From an uncultured Capnocytophaga sp. (GTDB lineage Bacteria; Bacteroidota; Bacteroidia; Flavobacteriales; Flavobacteriaceae): 64,000 nt of DNA. The stretch spans positions 33,370 to 97,369 of the forward strand of contig NZ_CALGWU010000063.1 in assembly GCF_937936315.1 (NCBI RefSeq), read 5' to 3'. The notes beneath the pieces were generated by a model. It saw only the letters and a program-made list of their open reading frames with translations. It did no database searches and had not been told where the DNA came from. Both the position numbers and the translations under genes were made by a program. Positions 44,057 through 53,134 of this stretch are shown here, in pieces (within the stretch, counting starts at the first letter, position 1; each line of letters opens with the position of its first letter).

Positions 44057-46585
44057 TTAATTGTTCGTAGGAATTTTCACTTCAATAGGAGTTTTGATCA
44101 TAGTTTCTATCTTTGTTTTTACAGCATTATACAAATCTATATTTTCAGCAGGAGTATCTAAAGAAACTATCAAAGAATATCGCAATTTTTCATTATACTT
44201 CTTCAAATTAGTACGTGTTTTCCACCATCCTCCAATAGGATAAACAGCAATCAAGTTGCAAGTAGCTAATTGAGCTGCCGTAAGGTTTAATTCATCAGAA
44301 TGTATTGAACCTCTATTTCTATTGTCAGCTCCTATTAACCATCTTTTTGAATCATTTTTACTGCGTTCTTCATTTTCTTCAGCCTCAATTGCCTTGTTAA
44401 TTCTGGATGTAAAAGCTTTTTCGCTCTCATTTTCTGTATTTACATCAAAACGTAATCCACAAGAAGCATATCTATATTTATCTTTCCAGCCGATTTCCCC
44501 GGGTGCTGGTTCAATAAAATATGATAAAGTTACCCGCATTGTAACATTTGTTTCTGCAAGTTGTTCTAAGATCTCACGGGGCCAAGGTAGCTCAAAGAAG
44601 TGCATTTTATTCATTTTAGGAGCATTTTTACCTTCCTTAATAAAGGGCTGTATTTCTTCCTGAGCGATATAGGTCAAACCATTTTCAGTACTATAAAAAG
44701 CTCTTTCTTCTGATGGTACGCCATAACCACAATGACGTAGTCTTTGTATCATATCAGCTCTATTCCCCTTTCTGACAGGAAATTGTTCTTCCATAGTCGG
44801 TGTCCATTTTGCAGAATGAACAATTAATCCACGAATACTTTCTGCCCATAAATGAGGATACTTAACTTGCAATCTACCTGCAAAGTTTGAAGCTAAAGCT
44901 GTTGCAGCACTTGTTGCATTAATAGTCTCAAAATACCCCCTTTTTTGATAGTTTTCACTTGTTGTCATCAATTCTAAATCTTGATGAGTACTAAAGGGAA
45001 GTAAAGAGTCATTAGTTTTATATAAATTTCCTCCTTCAAACATCACTTCTGGTTTTATCAATGAGGTCTTATCCCATAGTAATGAAGTTCGTGAAAAAGG
45101 ACTAATTCCTCCTATCGGAGCAACACGTTCATACCCTCTTAATTCTTGGCTGTTTGGAGCAACTATATTTGTAAAAGCTCCAATGGTTAAAGCATTCCAT
45201 GCTTGTGCTGGATTCTGAATTTTTCGAAGACTATGGTTATTAGGATAAGCATTGATAATATCTTTATCTAAAAAGTTTATATCTCTAATATTACCAGCAG
45301 AAACCATAAATAAGCGACCTATATTACCATTGTTGTATGCAACTGAATCAACAGCACCTGACCAAGATGTTGGTTTTCCTTGTTCACTATCTTCTGCTGT
45401 TATTGCCATACAATAGCAAACTGTTTTTCGAGGAAATATAATTTCAGATGTTGCCACCGCTTGTTCAGTTAAAGCCCCCCATATTTCTTTTGGATTAGGA
45501 CGATTATGTGGTAACAATTTAACTGAACCTACCTGATTATCAATTTGTATTGTTTGATTATTGGCAAGACAAGAAGACATATCTCCATAAATGACTGTTC
45601 CGCACATTCTTGTACCATGACCATTTCCATCTGCAATCCCCTGTCCAACGACAGTTCCACAATTTTTTTCAGTAATAACAAGTTCTAAAAGAGGATGACC
45701 ATTGTTTACACCTGAATCTAGGACACAAATAACTGAGCTTGTATTATTGTTGATTTGAATCCTACTACGTAAATCATCTACCCATTCTTGTTGTTCACTT
45801 CTGTTTTCATTAAATAGAAATCCTGTTAGTGCACGCCCCATACGCAATTCTGCTAATTGATCCGAGCAGGCTAATAAATTAGCCAAAGATATTTTATTTG
45901 CACACACCAAAAATACTGCTCTTTCAGGAAATTTCAAAATTGAATCTTCTTTGTAAGAAATATGAAGACTTTGTAAGGATTTTTTAAACCTATTGCATTG
46001 CTGATCTATAGTAGCTTTTTCTATTCCTGAAATCCTAATCCATACTTCGTACCAATCATTTCTTTCAGTTGGAAAATCTTCTTGATTATCAGTCCATAAT
46101 GCTTCTAAAAGAGCTAATTTAACATCTTAAATACTACGAAAAAGAGTGTCATTTTTAGGTTTTCCATTGCGCTCTTCTGTCGCGTATTTATGCAATTTAC
46201 CTAAGAGTACGTTTTCCTCTCCATGAGGAATATAGATCGTTGCAAAGGTTTGTTTTTGATCATCTTCTGTTGTTACCTGTCGAATGTTTAACAATCGAAT
46301 ACCTGCTTCTTGATTTTCTAAACTTTTTGATACTAAATCATAACCCAATGTACTTGAGAATTCAAGGTAAGTTCCTCTTCTTGCAGGTAGAGAGAGCGCT
46401 GTCATTTGTTGCTTAACTTCTGTATTTTCTGCCTTAATGGCATCAAATCTTTTTTGTAAGTATTGAGCATGTTCTTGTCGGTTTCTCTCAGGTATAGAAA
46501 AGGCACTTCCTCCACTACCTATGGGAGAATAGTCCATATCTCTTTTTATCTCTTGAGGAATAATGATATGTTCATATTTGTTCAT
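44057..46585 (-). pseudogene. ietS: IetS-like S8 (subtilisin) serine protease, split by one in-frame TAA codon
   Basis: Two ORFs in one frame, 46127-46585 (152 codons) and 44057-45937 (626 codons). The 189 bp between them translate without a break (DVKLALLEALWTDNQEDFP and more). Without the TAA at 46127-46129 the product would be 842 residues. The N-terminal piece (HIIIPQEIKRDMDYSPIGSG, TYLEFSSTLGYDLVSKSLEN, GKPKNDTLFRSI) has the look of the pre-protease region of this subtilase group. The catalytic triad is intact: VLDSGV, GNGHGT and NATSAA (Asp290, His323, Ser559 in read-through numbering). The second ORF has no ATG before its residue 33. With the AAA ATPase 6 bp upstream it forms the ATPase-subtilase pair known as IetAS, reported in antiphage screens. 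It is probably inactive here unless the stop is read through. Confidence 0.85.
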
Positions 46586-46591
46586 CGTTTT

Positions 46592-47545
46592 CTACTTTAA
46601 GTTATAGGCTGATTTTCTTTCTCGAATGGTCTTTATTACCAAATCAGGAGAAATTTTAACTTCATTTATTACAGATTCTTTTATCGCATCTAAACAAGCT
46701 TGATTGATTTCTGCATGACTTAAGGATGTTAATTCAGGTAAAATCAAATCAATATCCTTTTGTGAAAGATTTCCATTGAGTCGGTTTTTAAGTAATTGTA
46801 TTTTTTCCTGATCAGTTGGGAGTTGGTAGTGAATTACATCATCGAAACGCCTAAATAATGCTTGGTCTAATAACTCTAAGTTGTTAGTTGCGGCAATAAT
46901 TAAACTGTCAGAGTGATCTCTTTCAATAAATTGCAGAAATGAATTTAACACACGACGCATCTCTCCTACTTCATTATCTTTTCCACGCTGTCCTCCAATA
47001 GCATCAAACTCATCAAAAAGATAGACGGCAGGCACATCTTCTATGTAATCAAATATCTGTCGCAATTTGGCACTTGTTTCACCCATATATTTTGTTACTA
47101 TTTTGTCCATTAGCACAACGTATATAGGCAAATGTAACTCATTAGCTATTACTGATGCTGTCATTGTTTTTCCTGTGCCAGGATGTCCAGAAAAAAGAAT
47201 TTTTCGCCTATTTTCAAGATTATGCCTAAATAACTTATCTCTATAAGTAAATTCATTAATTATTCTTTCTATCCTTTTTTTAATTTGTGGATCAACAACT
47301 AAATCTACAAGATGCTCTTGTGGATGTATTTCTAAAAGTAAACCTTGTAAACTGGGGTCTATATTTCTGAACTTAGGCTTATTAAACTTTTCAGCATCAA
47401 TAATTTTTCGTATATCATTAGCTAAATTGATATGCCCTAATTTAGCTTCATAAGCTGCAATTTGTAATGCAACAGTATTAAATTTTTCACTATTGTCGTC
47501 AAAATGGCTCTTGATGAGCGTTTTTAATTGATTTGCTGTTGCCAT
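46592..47545 (-). CDS. ietA: IetA-like AAA+ ATPase
   Basis: A 317-residue single-domain AAA ATPase of the central type that pairs with a subtilase. Walker A is GHPGTGKT (120-127) and Walker B VYLFDEFDAIG (174-184). Sensor-1 asparagine is in AATNN (218-222) and the arginine finger pair in ALFRRFDDV (Arg232-Arg233). An N-terminal helical part (1-100) may contact the partner. It is first in the operon with the protease gene 6 bp downstream and has a complete promoter. By analogy with the described IetAS pairs, the ATPase presumably controls or loads the protease during phage or plasmid entry. The ATPase itself shows no defect. Confidence 0.88.
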   Translation of the reverse strand: MATANQLKTLIKSHFDDNSEKFNTVALQIAAYEAKLGHINLANDIRKIIDAEKFNKPKFRNIDPSLQGLLLEIHPQEHLVDLVVDPQIKKRIERIINEFTYRDKLFRHNLENRRKILFSGHPGTGKTMTASVIANELHLPIYVVLMDKIVTKYMGETSAKLRQIFDYIEDVPAVYLFDEFDAIGGQRGKDNEVGEMRRVLNSFLQFIERDHSDSLIIAATNNLELLDQALFRRFDDVIHYQLPTDQEKIQLLKNRLNGNLSQKDIDLILPELTSLSHAEINQACLDAIKESVINEVKISPDLVIKTIRERKSAYNLK

Positions 47546-47633
47546 ACTATGGTTTATTATTTATATATTTTTTTTAAAACTGAAATTCATTAATTTGCTA
47601 CAATTAAAACTCTAAAAATACCAGCTCAAGGGA

Positions 47634-47664
47634 CAAAAGTACGGACTTATTATCAATATTCAAA
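47634..47664 (-). promoter_or_regulatory. Promoter of the IetA-IetS operon
   Basis: On the minus strand: TTTG (47664-47661), 19-bp spacer, TACTTTTG (47641-47634), about 90 bp before the ATG. It lies just after the rtcB stop codon, so the pair can be expressed apart from the repair operon upstream. Confidence 0.7.
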
Positions 47665-47689
47665 ATATTATTTTATAGAAAAACTCTTT

Positions 47690-49081
47690 TTACTTGTCCA
47701 TTCGCACGATGCGTGGCTGGAAAGTACCGATGATATCTACCAAATTGCTTTGTGAAGCCATTACGGTTTCTATATTTTTATACGCCATAGGGGCTTCTTC
47801 GGCATTGCCTCCGATGAGGGTGATATCTTTGGCTTTGAGGGCTTTTTTGATATCGGAATTGGTAAAGCGGTTCTTGCTCTCATTGCGCGAGAAAGCGCGC
47901 CCTGCCCCGTGTGAAGCTGAGCTAAAACTTTGTGCATTGCCTTTGCCTCGCACTATGTAGCCGGCATCGGTCATTGAGGCGGGAATAATACCCAATACCC
48001 CCTCCCCTGCTGGAGTCGCTCCTTTGCGGTGTACTACTACCTCCTTGCCATCGTGAATTTCTTTCCACGCAAAATTGTGGTGGTTCTCGATACGCGCTCT
48101 CAGGCGACCACCTACAGCCTTTATCAATCGGCGGTGAATATCGTCGTGGCAGGCAGATGCGTAATCGCCGGCAAGATTCATAGCCGTCCAATACTCTAAC
48201 CCTAAGTGGGTATTGAGGTCGAGCCACGCAAACTGTTGGGCTTCTTTGGGTAGCGGACATTGTTCGGCTGCTACACGCACATAATACTGAGCGATTTCCG
48301 CACCAAAGCCACGCGACCCACTATGCGAAAGTATACCGAGATATTTTCCTTTGGGTAAGCCTATTTGAGGGTCGTCTGCTAAGAGTTCTACCTCGCCAAA
48401 CTCCACAAAGTGATTGCCACTGCCCGAAGTACCCATCTGCTTGATTGCCTTATCTTTCAATCGCTTGAGGATAGGAATCAGTGAAAAAGTATCACGGTCG
48501 AAAATCTCGTGGTCTACGTGCGATTTATGAGTTTCGTACATACCGAACTTCGTATGCTCGGCAAGGGCTTTCTCGTACTTATCACGTGCGCCCGAAAGGT
48601 AGGATACAGGGATATCCAAGATACTGAGGCACATACGGCAACCGATGTCCAAGCCTACGCCATAAGGAATGACGGCATTCTCCACTGCCAGCACGCCCCC
48701 TATGGGCAGCCCATAGCCACTATGAGCATCAGGCATTAGCGCACCCCCTACCGAAATAGGAAGTTTGAGAGCCGTATAGAGTTGCGTTTTAGCCTCTTCA
48801 GTGATGTCGTCACCAAAGATATGATAAGGCGCACGGGTAGCGTTGAGCTGTCGTTTTTCGGTTTTAGTAGACGAAAGCAGCGCCTCGGCTATCTGACCAA
48901 AAGTAAGGTGTCCTTCGTACTGCGCAGGATTTTTTAAAATATCTTCAAGTACGGATTTTACATACGCCAAGTTTTTAGTAGCGTAATTGCGTTTCATCAC
49001 TTCTAACGCTACATTAATAGATTGATTATTTGGGAAGCCTAACTTGAGGAGGTCTTTCCCTTTGAGTTTTAAATTTGCCAT
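47690..49081 (-). CDS. rtcB: RNA ligase RtcB
   Basis: A 463-residue GTP- and Mn2+-dependent ligase that joins 2',3'-cyclic phosphate or 3'-phosphate RNA ends to 5'-OH ends. Metal and guanylate sites are present: MPDAHSGYGLPIGGVL, GVGLDIGCRM (metal-binding Cys), GTSGSGNHFVEFG, LSHSGSRGFG and SSASHGAGRAFSR, where the His (about residue 390) takes the GMP. It is the last gene of a leftward run that also holds prfH. RtcB paralogs linked to PrfH repair ribosomes cleaved in the decoding centre by colicin E3-type toxins, which suggests the same use here. It is longer than the proteobacterial RtcB2 and closer to general bacterial RtcB in size. Confidence 0.95.
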   Translation of the reverse strand: MANLKLKGKDLLKLGFPNNQSINVALEVMKRNYATKNLAYVKSVLEDILKNPAQYEGHLTFGQIAEALLSSTKTEKRQLNATRAPYHIFGDDITEEAKTQLYTALKLPISVGGALMPDAHSGYGLPIGGVLAVENAVIPYGVGLDIGCRMCLSILDIPVSYLSGARDKYEKALAEHTKFGMYETHKSHVDHEIFDRDTFSLIPILKRLKDKAIKQMGTSGSGNHFVEFGEVELLADDPQIGLPKGKYLGILSHSGSRGFGAEIAQYYVRVAAEQCPLPKEAQQFAWLDLNTHLGLEYWTAMNLAGDYASACHDDIHRRLIKAVGGRLRARIENHHNFAWKEIHDGKEVVVHRKGATPAGEGVLGIIPASMTDAGYIVRGKGNAQSFSSASHGAGRAFSRNESKNRFTNSDIKKALKAKDITLIGGNAEEAPMAYKNIETVMASQSNLVDIIGTFQPRIVRMDK

Positions 49082-49087
49082 AATTTG

Positions 49088-49486
49088 CTAATTAGATAGA
49101 TAAGGAAGCACGATTTGCTGTATATCACTCAAAAAGGCTTCTCTATTCTCTTTAAATTTTTGTTTTCGTTTAAAAATATCGACGATAGTGCCAGAAAACT
49201 CATACCAAATATCACCATTGCCTTTGATATCACCTATACGCTGTGTATTATCATCCGGATAGAAAGAGATAGGCTCCTTATAAGGGGCTTTTTTGATATT
49301 TGCCGTGAAATAGATTTCATCGGCACTGCCATAAGCGCCTTTTTGAATAGAAATCATTTGTAGGCTTTGTTCCACTACTCGGTAAAAATGTAGTGCTTTT
49401 TTCTTAAATCCTAAGGGTTTTAGTATTTGATAGAGTTCTTTTACCATCTCATCGAACTCAATTTGTGTAGCTGTTTTTTCTTTCAT
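49088..49486 (-). CDS. DUF4304-like protein
   Basis: 132 residues from the ATG at 49486. The opening FDEMVKELYQILKPLGFKKK, followed by HFYRVVEQSLQMISIQKG, is the pattern of DUF4304 domains, which are often found among immunity-like genes. It overlaps the upstream gene by 4 bases (ATGA) and stops 6 bp before rtcB, so it is co-transcribed with the ligase. Function unknown; a role as immunity factor is only suggested by the company it keeps. Confidence 0.75.
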   Translation of the reverse strand: MKEKTATQIEFDEMVKELYQILKPLGFKKKALHFYRVVEQSLQMISIQKGAYGSADEIYFTANIKKAPYKEPISFYPDDNTQRIGDIKGNGDIWYEFSGTIVDIFKRKQKFKENREAFLSDIQQIVLPYLSN

Positions 49487-49821
49487 AGTAGATTTGCTAA
49501 TTTTTCTCTCCATTTGGGGTAATCAAAGACAAAAGTGTATTGCTCCCCTACTTCTTTCTCTAAAAGTTTTGCCGAAACAAGTACGCGGTTTACAAATATA
49601 TACTCACTTACGGCATCTTTGAAATCGGATTCAGGAGGGTAATTGTCATTGAAAATCTCTTGATACAAGTGGTTGAGTTCCTCTAATTCTTCTTTCAAAT
49701 AAGGATTGATATCCAAATCCGCAATCTCCACATTGCGAGGGGTAGGATTCTTCACATTTTCCTCTATCCAAATAGGGGAACAAAAGAACTCAAATTGGTA
49801 TTTAAATTCAAACTTTTTCAT
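49483..49821 (-). CDS. Hypothetical protein in the rtcB-prfH block
   Basis: A 112-residue acidic, aromatic-rich protein (KFEFKYQFEFFCSPIWIEEN, EELEELNHLYQEIFNDNYPP). No family recognised. The 4-base overlap with the DUF4304 gene suggests a functional pair, possibly two immunity-like proteins. Confidence 0.65.
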   Translation of the reverse strand: MKKFEFKYQFEFFCSPIWIEENVKNPTPRNVEIADLDINPYLKEELEELNHLYQEIFNDNYPPESDFKDAVSEYIFVNRVLVSAKLLEKEVGEQYTFVFDYPKWREKLANLL

Positions 49822-49846
49822 AGGATTGATTTGTCAATTTACTAAT

Positions 49847-50683
49847 TTACCAATGGGCAACGACTGACTTGAACTTCTTTCTTTTCCTTTTATCGGGGAT
49901 ACCTGTATCGCTGTTCCATCGCTGTACGAATTTCTCAAAAGAATCGTAGGCTATTATATAGGGCGAAGGCGCTGGCAGGGATTTCTTAGGAATGGCAGTA
50001 CCTATTCGTTCCAAACGTTCGGCAAAGAGCAACAAGGCTTTATGACTCACCCTACGCACATCACTGAGCACTTCCGCCTGACCATCTCCCATCAGCTGAA
50101 GGCGCGCCTCCATTAGCGATTCCATCGTTGGCTTTTCAGTGCTTTTATACAATAGTTCCACGAATGTATAATGTCCGTCGCCCTCATAGTTATCAGTCCT
50201 CAATAGCCATACCGCACCATACTGACCTCCCGACAAGGGTACGCTCAGCACTTCATAAGGCGCAAAAAGGAAATCAGTTACCTTTTGCCAATGTTCGCGT
50301 GCAGGCACTGCTGTATTGGCAGTGGCAAGGCGAGAGAGCAGTCGTACTACTTGCTGTTGTCGTTTTTCATAACTCATCTGAGGGGTATCAGTACCAAACT
50401 GCTGTAGCCACTTTTTAGAAACTCCTTTTTGTACCAACTGTTGCAGGGGAGCTACCTCCTCAGGGCGCAACCACCCATACTGCCACAACATATCAAGGCG
50501 AAGGGTCAAAAATATTTCCTTCTCCAAAGCAGTGCGCACAGCTTCCTTGCGAAAAGTATCCATAAGGAAGCGTATTTCAGCTTCTGTAGCCCCATAGTGA
50601 TAAGCATCTTCCACTATAGCTTCCAGTTCAATAGCGAGATCACTTTCAATAATATGAACGCCGTAAATAAGGTTGTTTTTCAT
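49847..50683 (-). CDS. Hypothetical protein in the rtcB-prfH block
   Basis: A 278-residue cytoplasmic protein, largely helical in the first 130 residues (IEAIVEDAYHYGATEAEIRF-like segments), then a mixed region (LSVPLSGGQYGAVWLLRTDN) and a very basic end (DKRKRKKFKSVVAHW) that could bind nucleic acid. Not recognised. It follows the exonuclease gene by 6 bp. Confidence 0.7.
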   Translation of the reverse strand: MKNNLIYGVHIIESDLAIELEAIVEDAYHYGATEAEIRFLMDTFRKEAVRTALEKEIFLTLRLDMLWQYGWLRPEEVAPLQQLVQKGVSKKWLQQFGTDTPQMSYEKRQQQVVRLLSRLATANTAVPAREHWQKVTDFLFAPYEVLSVPLSGGQYGAVWLLRTDNYEGDGHYTFVELLYKSTEKPTMESLMEARLQLMGDGQAEVLSDVRRVSHKALLLFAERLERIGTAIPKKSLPAPSPYIIAYDSFEKFVQRWNSDTGIPDKRKRKKFKSVVAHW

Positions 50684-50689
50684 TGCGAA

Positions 50690-51241
50690 TTAATTTGTCA
50701 ATTGATAATGAGACAAGCAGTGCATTATCTTAGCAATGTTATAAGCATCGTCTTTGCCGCGGTGGTGGGTTCCTACAAGGGGTAGCTTGAGATAGCTCAG
50801 TGCCTGATGCATTCCCAATCGCTTGGGGTGCTGGGTTACCTCTTGGAAAAGTTCCTTTACATTGATATGCTCATTGCGCATTGGGTAAGGCAGTTTCCTA
50901 AGGGCACATTGCTTTTGGAGCATATTTTTGTCGTAATTGCCATAACTCGCCCAAGTGTACTGATAGGCTTGGTATTCCTTTTTAAGGATTTGCAAGGCTT
51001 CCTCAAAACTCACGCCTTCCCGCGCCACCAGTTCGGGGGTAAGGGTGGTAAGTTGGGTACAAAAAGGACTGATTTTGGAATGCGTAGGCTTTACCAAAAT
51101 ACCTCTGTTATCGCTAATCTCACCTGTAAGGGTATCGAACAGGCAAATGCCAATTTCTATAATTTCGCTCACTTCTCCTTTGGGAGGTATTCCCTCCCAA
51201 CAAGTCGCTTCTAAGTCTATAATAATGATTTTGTTTGTCAT
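50690..51241 (-). CDS. ERI-1/KapD-like 3'-5' exonuclease (DEDDh family)
   Basis: 183 residues. The exonuclease motifs are complete: ExoI IIDLEATCW (Asp9, Glu11), ExoII WASYGNYDKNML (Asp about 104), and ExoIII GTHHRGKDDAYNIAKI with the DEDDh histidine and aspartate. LTTLTPELVAREGVSFEEAL is typical of the ERI-1/KapD branch, whose eukaryotic members trim 3' ends of histone mRNA, siRNA and 5.8S rRNA. Located between rtcB and prfH, it may trim broken RNA ends before ligation; that role is an inference. A -7-like TATTTTTG (51298-51291) lies upstream. Confidence 0.88.
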   Translation of the reverse strand: MTNKIIIIDLEATCWEGIPPKGEVSEIIEIGICLFDTLTGEISDNRGILVKPTHSKISPFCTQLTTLTPELVAREGVSFEEALQILKKEYQAYQYTWASYGNYDKNMLQKQCALRKLPYPMRNEHINVKELFQEVTQHPKRLGMHQALSYLKLPLVGTHHRGKDDAYNIAKIMHCLSHYQLTN

Positions 51242-51329
51242 TGTTTTAATTTTTTAATGAAACTCATACTATATCACTTTCAAAAATACGAATACCGTGA
51301 ATATTTCTTTTTGTGATAGAATGAATGTA

Positions 51330-51776
51330 TTAATTGATAATATCCTTTACATATTTTTTCCATTGCTCTGGGTTATGTACCTTTTGTAGCAATTGTTTTA
51401 CATAAGGGCGAATTTGTTGTTGAGCTTTCTCGCCTGCTTCTTCTGAAATCTCTTCTTTAGTAGATTGATAATACAACAGTGGCCAGAGAAGTTGTTCTGC
51501 AGTTTCATCATAACCGTGCAAACGATGCGTAAAATAACCTTCGGCATCCCCTGCTTCATACAGTTGTATTAAAGTCTTAAAACCTTCATCTATCCCCCAC
51601 GCACAAAGCAATTTGGCAGCACAAAGCTCAATAAAGACATCTTCGTGAGTAAGCAGTTTCTTAAGACCTTCAATGCGTTCTTGTGAAATATCCTCAGGTT
51701 CGAGATCTTCAGGGAAAGTAGTGTAAGTAACTCCTTGGGGAATGCTATTTAAAAGTTCTTGTATCTGTTCTTCCAT
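51330..51776 (-). CDS. HEAT-like helical hypothetical protein
   Basis: 148 residues from the ATG at 51776; the longer frame back to 51842 lacks an ATG. The helical segment LLTHEDVFIELCAAKLLCAW, followed by GIDEGFKTLIQLYEAGDAEG, is like a pair of HEAT/armadillo repeats, usually a protein-binding surface. Not otherwise recognised. Acidic and immunity-like in size. Confidence 0.65.
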   Translation of the reverse strand: MEEQIQELLNSIPQGVTYTTFPEDLEPEDISQERIEGLKKLLTHEDVFIELCAAKLLCAWGIDEGFKTLIQLYEAGDAEGYFTHRLHGYDETAEQLLWPLLYYQSTKEEISEEAGEKAQQQIRPYVKQLLQKVHNPEQWKKYVKDIIN

Positions 51777-51861
51777 AGTAATGAATAGGGTTATTAGTAT
51801 TTTCTTGAGAAACTTGGAATATCTCCGAGATGCGAGACGCACTCATTGACAAATTGGCAAA

Positions 51862-52269
51862 TTACCTCATTGCCTTATTGTCCTTAATGAAATAGCTCTT
51901 ATCTTCTGTGGGGCTATAGTAGAGCCTGAGTTTTTCACCTTCTTCCAAAAGAAAAGTAATTTCACTATTTCCGGCTACTTCTTCGGCAAAAATAGCGCTA
52001 ATGTGTTTGCCTTTGAGTTGCCAAACCTCCGTAAGGTCGTCAAAGCAATAGTCATCATCGTCCTCATCTACTTCATACTCATTCCAACACTCACAAAAAG
52101 CAATACCCACATCTAAAAAGAAATGAAAAATAGGTTGTCCTTCAGCTTTCAGATAGACGATTAAAACACCTCCATCATCAGGATTTACACACACTTTGAG
52201 TTGCTCTATGGTCAAACCATTGAGTATGCTAAGGTTGAAATGGGTATCTTGGTACATTCTTCCGGTCAT
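51862..52269 (-). CDS. Acidic hypothetical protein in the rtcB-prfH block
   Basis: 135 residues with a highly acidic stretch (EYEVDEDDDDYCFDDL) and several cysteines. No family recognised. A second ATG at 52257 is equally possible as the start. Strong acidity is common among nuclease immunity proteins and DNA mimics, but there is no direct evidence for either. Confidence 0.6.
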   Translation of the reverse strand: MTGRMYQDTHFNLSILNGLTIEQLKVCVNPDDGGVLIVYLKAEGQPIFHFFLDVGIAFCECWNEYEVDEDDDDYCFDDLTEVWQLKGKHISAIFAEEVAGNSEITFLLEEGEKLRLYYSPTEDKSYFIKDNKAMR

Positions 52270-52344
52270 AAAGTTTATTTTTTTGAGAGATGCTGATATC
52301 TCGGAGAAACTCAGAATAACTTAGAGGGTTGCTGAAATTCTTTT

Positions 52345-52376
52345 CAACTTTAGTAAAGGTCGTAGCACGACAAGCA
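52345..52376 (-). repeat. Fragment of the dispersed repeat element
   Basis: CAACTTTAGTAAAGGTCGTA and GCACGACAAGCA match the middle of the copy at 53971-54118. It lies directly after the prfH stop codon. Confidence 0.5.
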
Positions 52377-52380
52377 TTTG

Positions 52381-53073
52381 CTAATCTGTTAATTCTCTAA
52401 TTTCCCTCTTGGCAGCGGCGCGTTCTTTTTTATAGCTTTTTTCTACATAAGTGCTTTTGAAATCAGTACCTTTAAAAGTGCGTACAGGGTTGCCGCGTTG
52501 CACTTGGGTGTGATTGTTCCAATGGTTTTGCGCTTGCTCGGCGAGTTGCTGAAGCTCCATTTCGGCGAGTTTTTCTTTAAGGCGGGCAAGAGCGAGTTTT
52601 TTATTGTCGAGTTGCGAACGCGAATCCTGTGCCAATACGCTGATACCTGTGGGCAGGTGGGTGGCGCGTACTGCCGAATTTACCTTGTTCACATTCTGTC
52701 CGCCATTGCCTTGCGAGCGAGTGGTTTGGAACTGTACATCGCGCTCTGAAAAAGTCTGGCGTTGCAGTTGGTCGAGTTCAAAAACGCCTATATACCAATT
52801 GCTGCGCTGGTGGAATTTGCGAAAAGTGCTCTTACCTACCCAGCACACGGTGCCGAGCCAAGTTTTCAAAAATGGTGCTAACTCCTTGCCTTTAAGTAGC
52901 AAGGTAACCGATTTTACAGTGAGATTGGCATCGCCTTCCTCACGGCTGAGAATGGTATAGCTGATGCCTGCTTGAGTAGCTTCTTGCAGGAAAGTCTTGA
53001 GTACTTTTGCCACTACCCATTGGCATTCTAAAGGACCGCGACCAGCGGTGATTTGTATGATTTTTTCTTGCAT
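52381..53073 (-). CDS. prfH: Peptide chain release factor H (PrfH)
   Basis: A 230-residue class-I release-factor-like protein lacking the N-terminal domains of RF1/RF2. The peptidyl-tRNA hydrolysis motif is intact in TRSQGNGGQNVNKV (Gly124-Gly125-Gln126), followed by the conserved VRATHLPTGI. The basic tail with RTFKGTDFK is as in PrfH. PrfH recognises ribosomes whose 16S decoding centre has been cut and frees the peptide so that the partner RtcB can reseal the rRNA. rtcB lies 3.3 kb downstream on the same strand, so the two ends of this block are a known pair with six genes in between. Confidence 0.93.
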   Translation of the reverse strand: MQEKIIQITAGRGPLECQWVVAKVLKTFLQEATQAGISYTILSREEGDANLTVKSVTLLLKGKELAPFLKTWLGTVCWVGKSTFRKFHQRSNWYIGVFELDQLQRQTFSERDVQFQTTRSQGNGGQNVNKVNSAVRATHLPTGISVLAQDSRSQLDNKKLALARLKEKLAEMELQQLAEQAQNHWNNHTQVQRGNPVRTFKGTDFKSTYVEKSYKKERAAAKREIRELTD

Positions 53074-53134
53074 TTTTTTCTTTGGTTTTTTGTAAATCGG
53101 ACGAGTCTGACGGGGCAGACTGGTCGGATTGGGG

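Noticed and set aside
45838..46126. A second independent start for the protease gene at the TTG near 45937
   Set aside because: The frame is open upstream through conserved-looking sequence to the TAA, and no promoter or ATG is present, so the downstream ORF is a fragment rather than a separate gene.
24971..46585. Stop-codon reassignment as an explanation of the two internal stops
   Set aside because: TAA, TAG and TGA all end other genes in the window normally, so a changed code is not supported.
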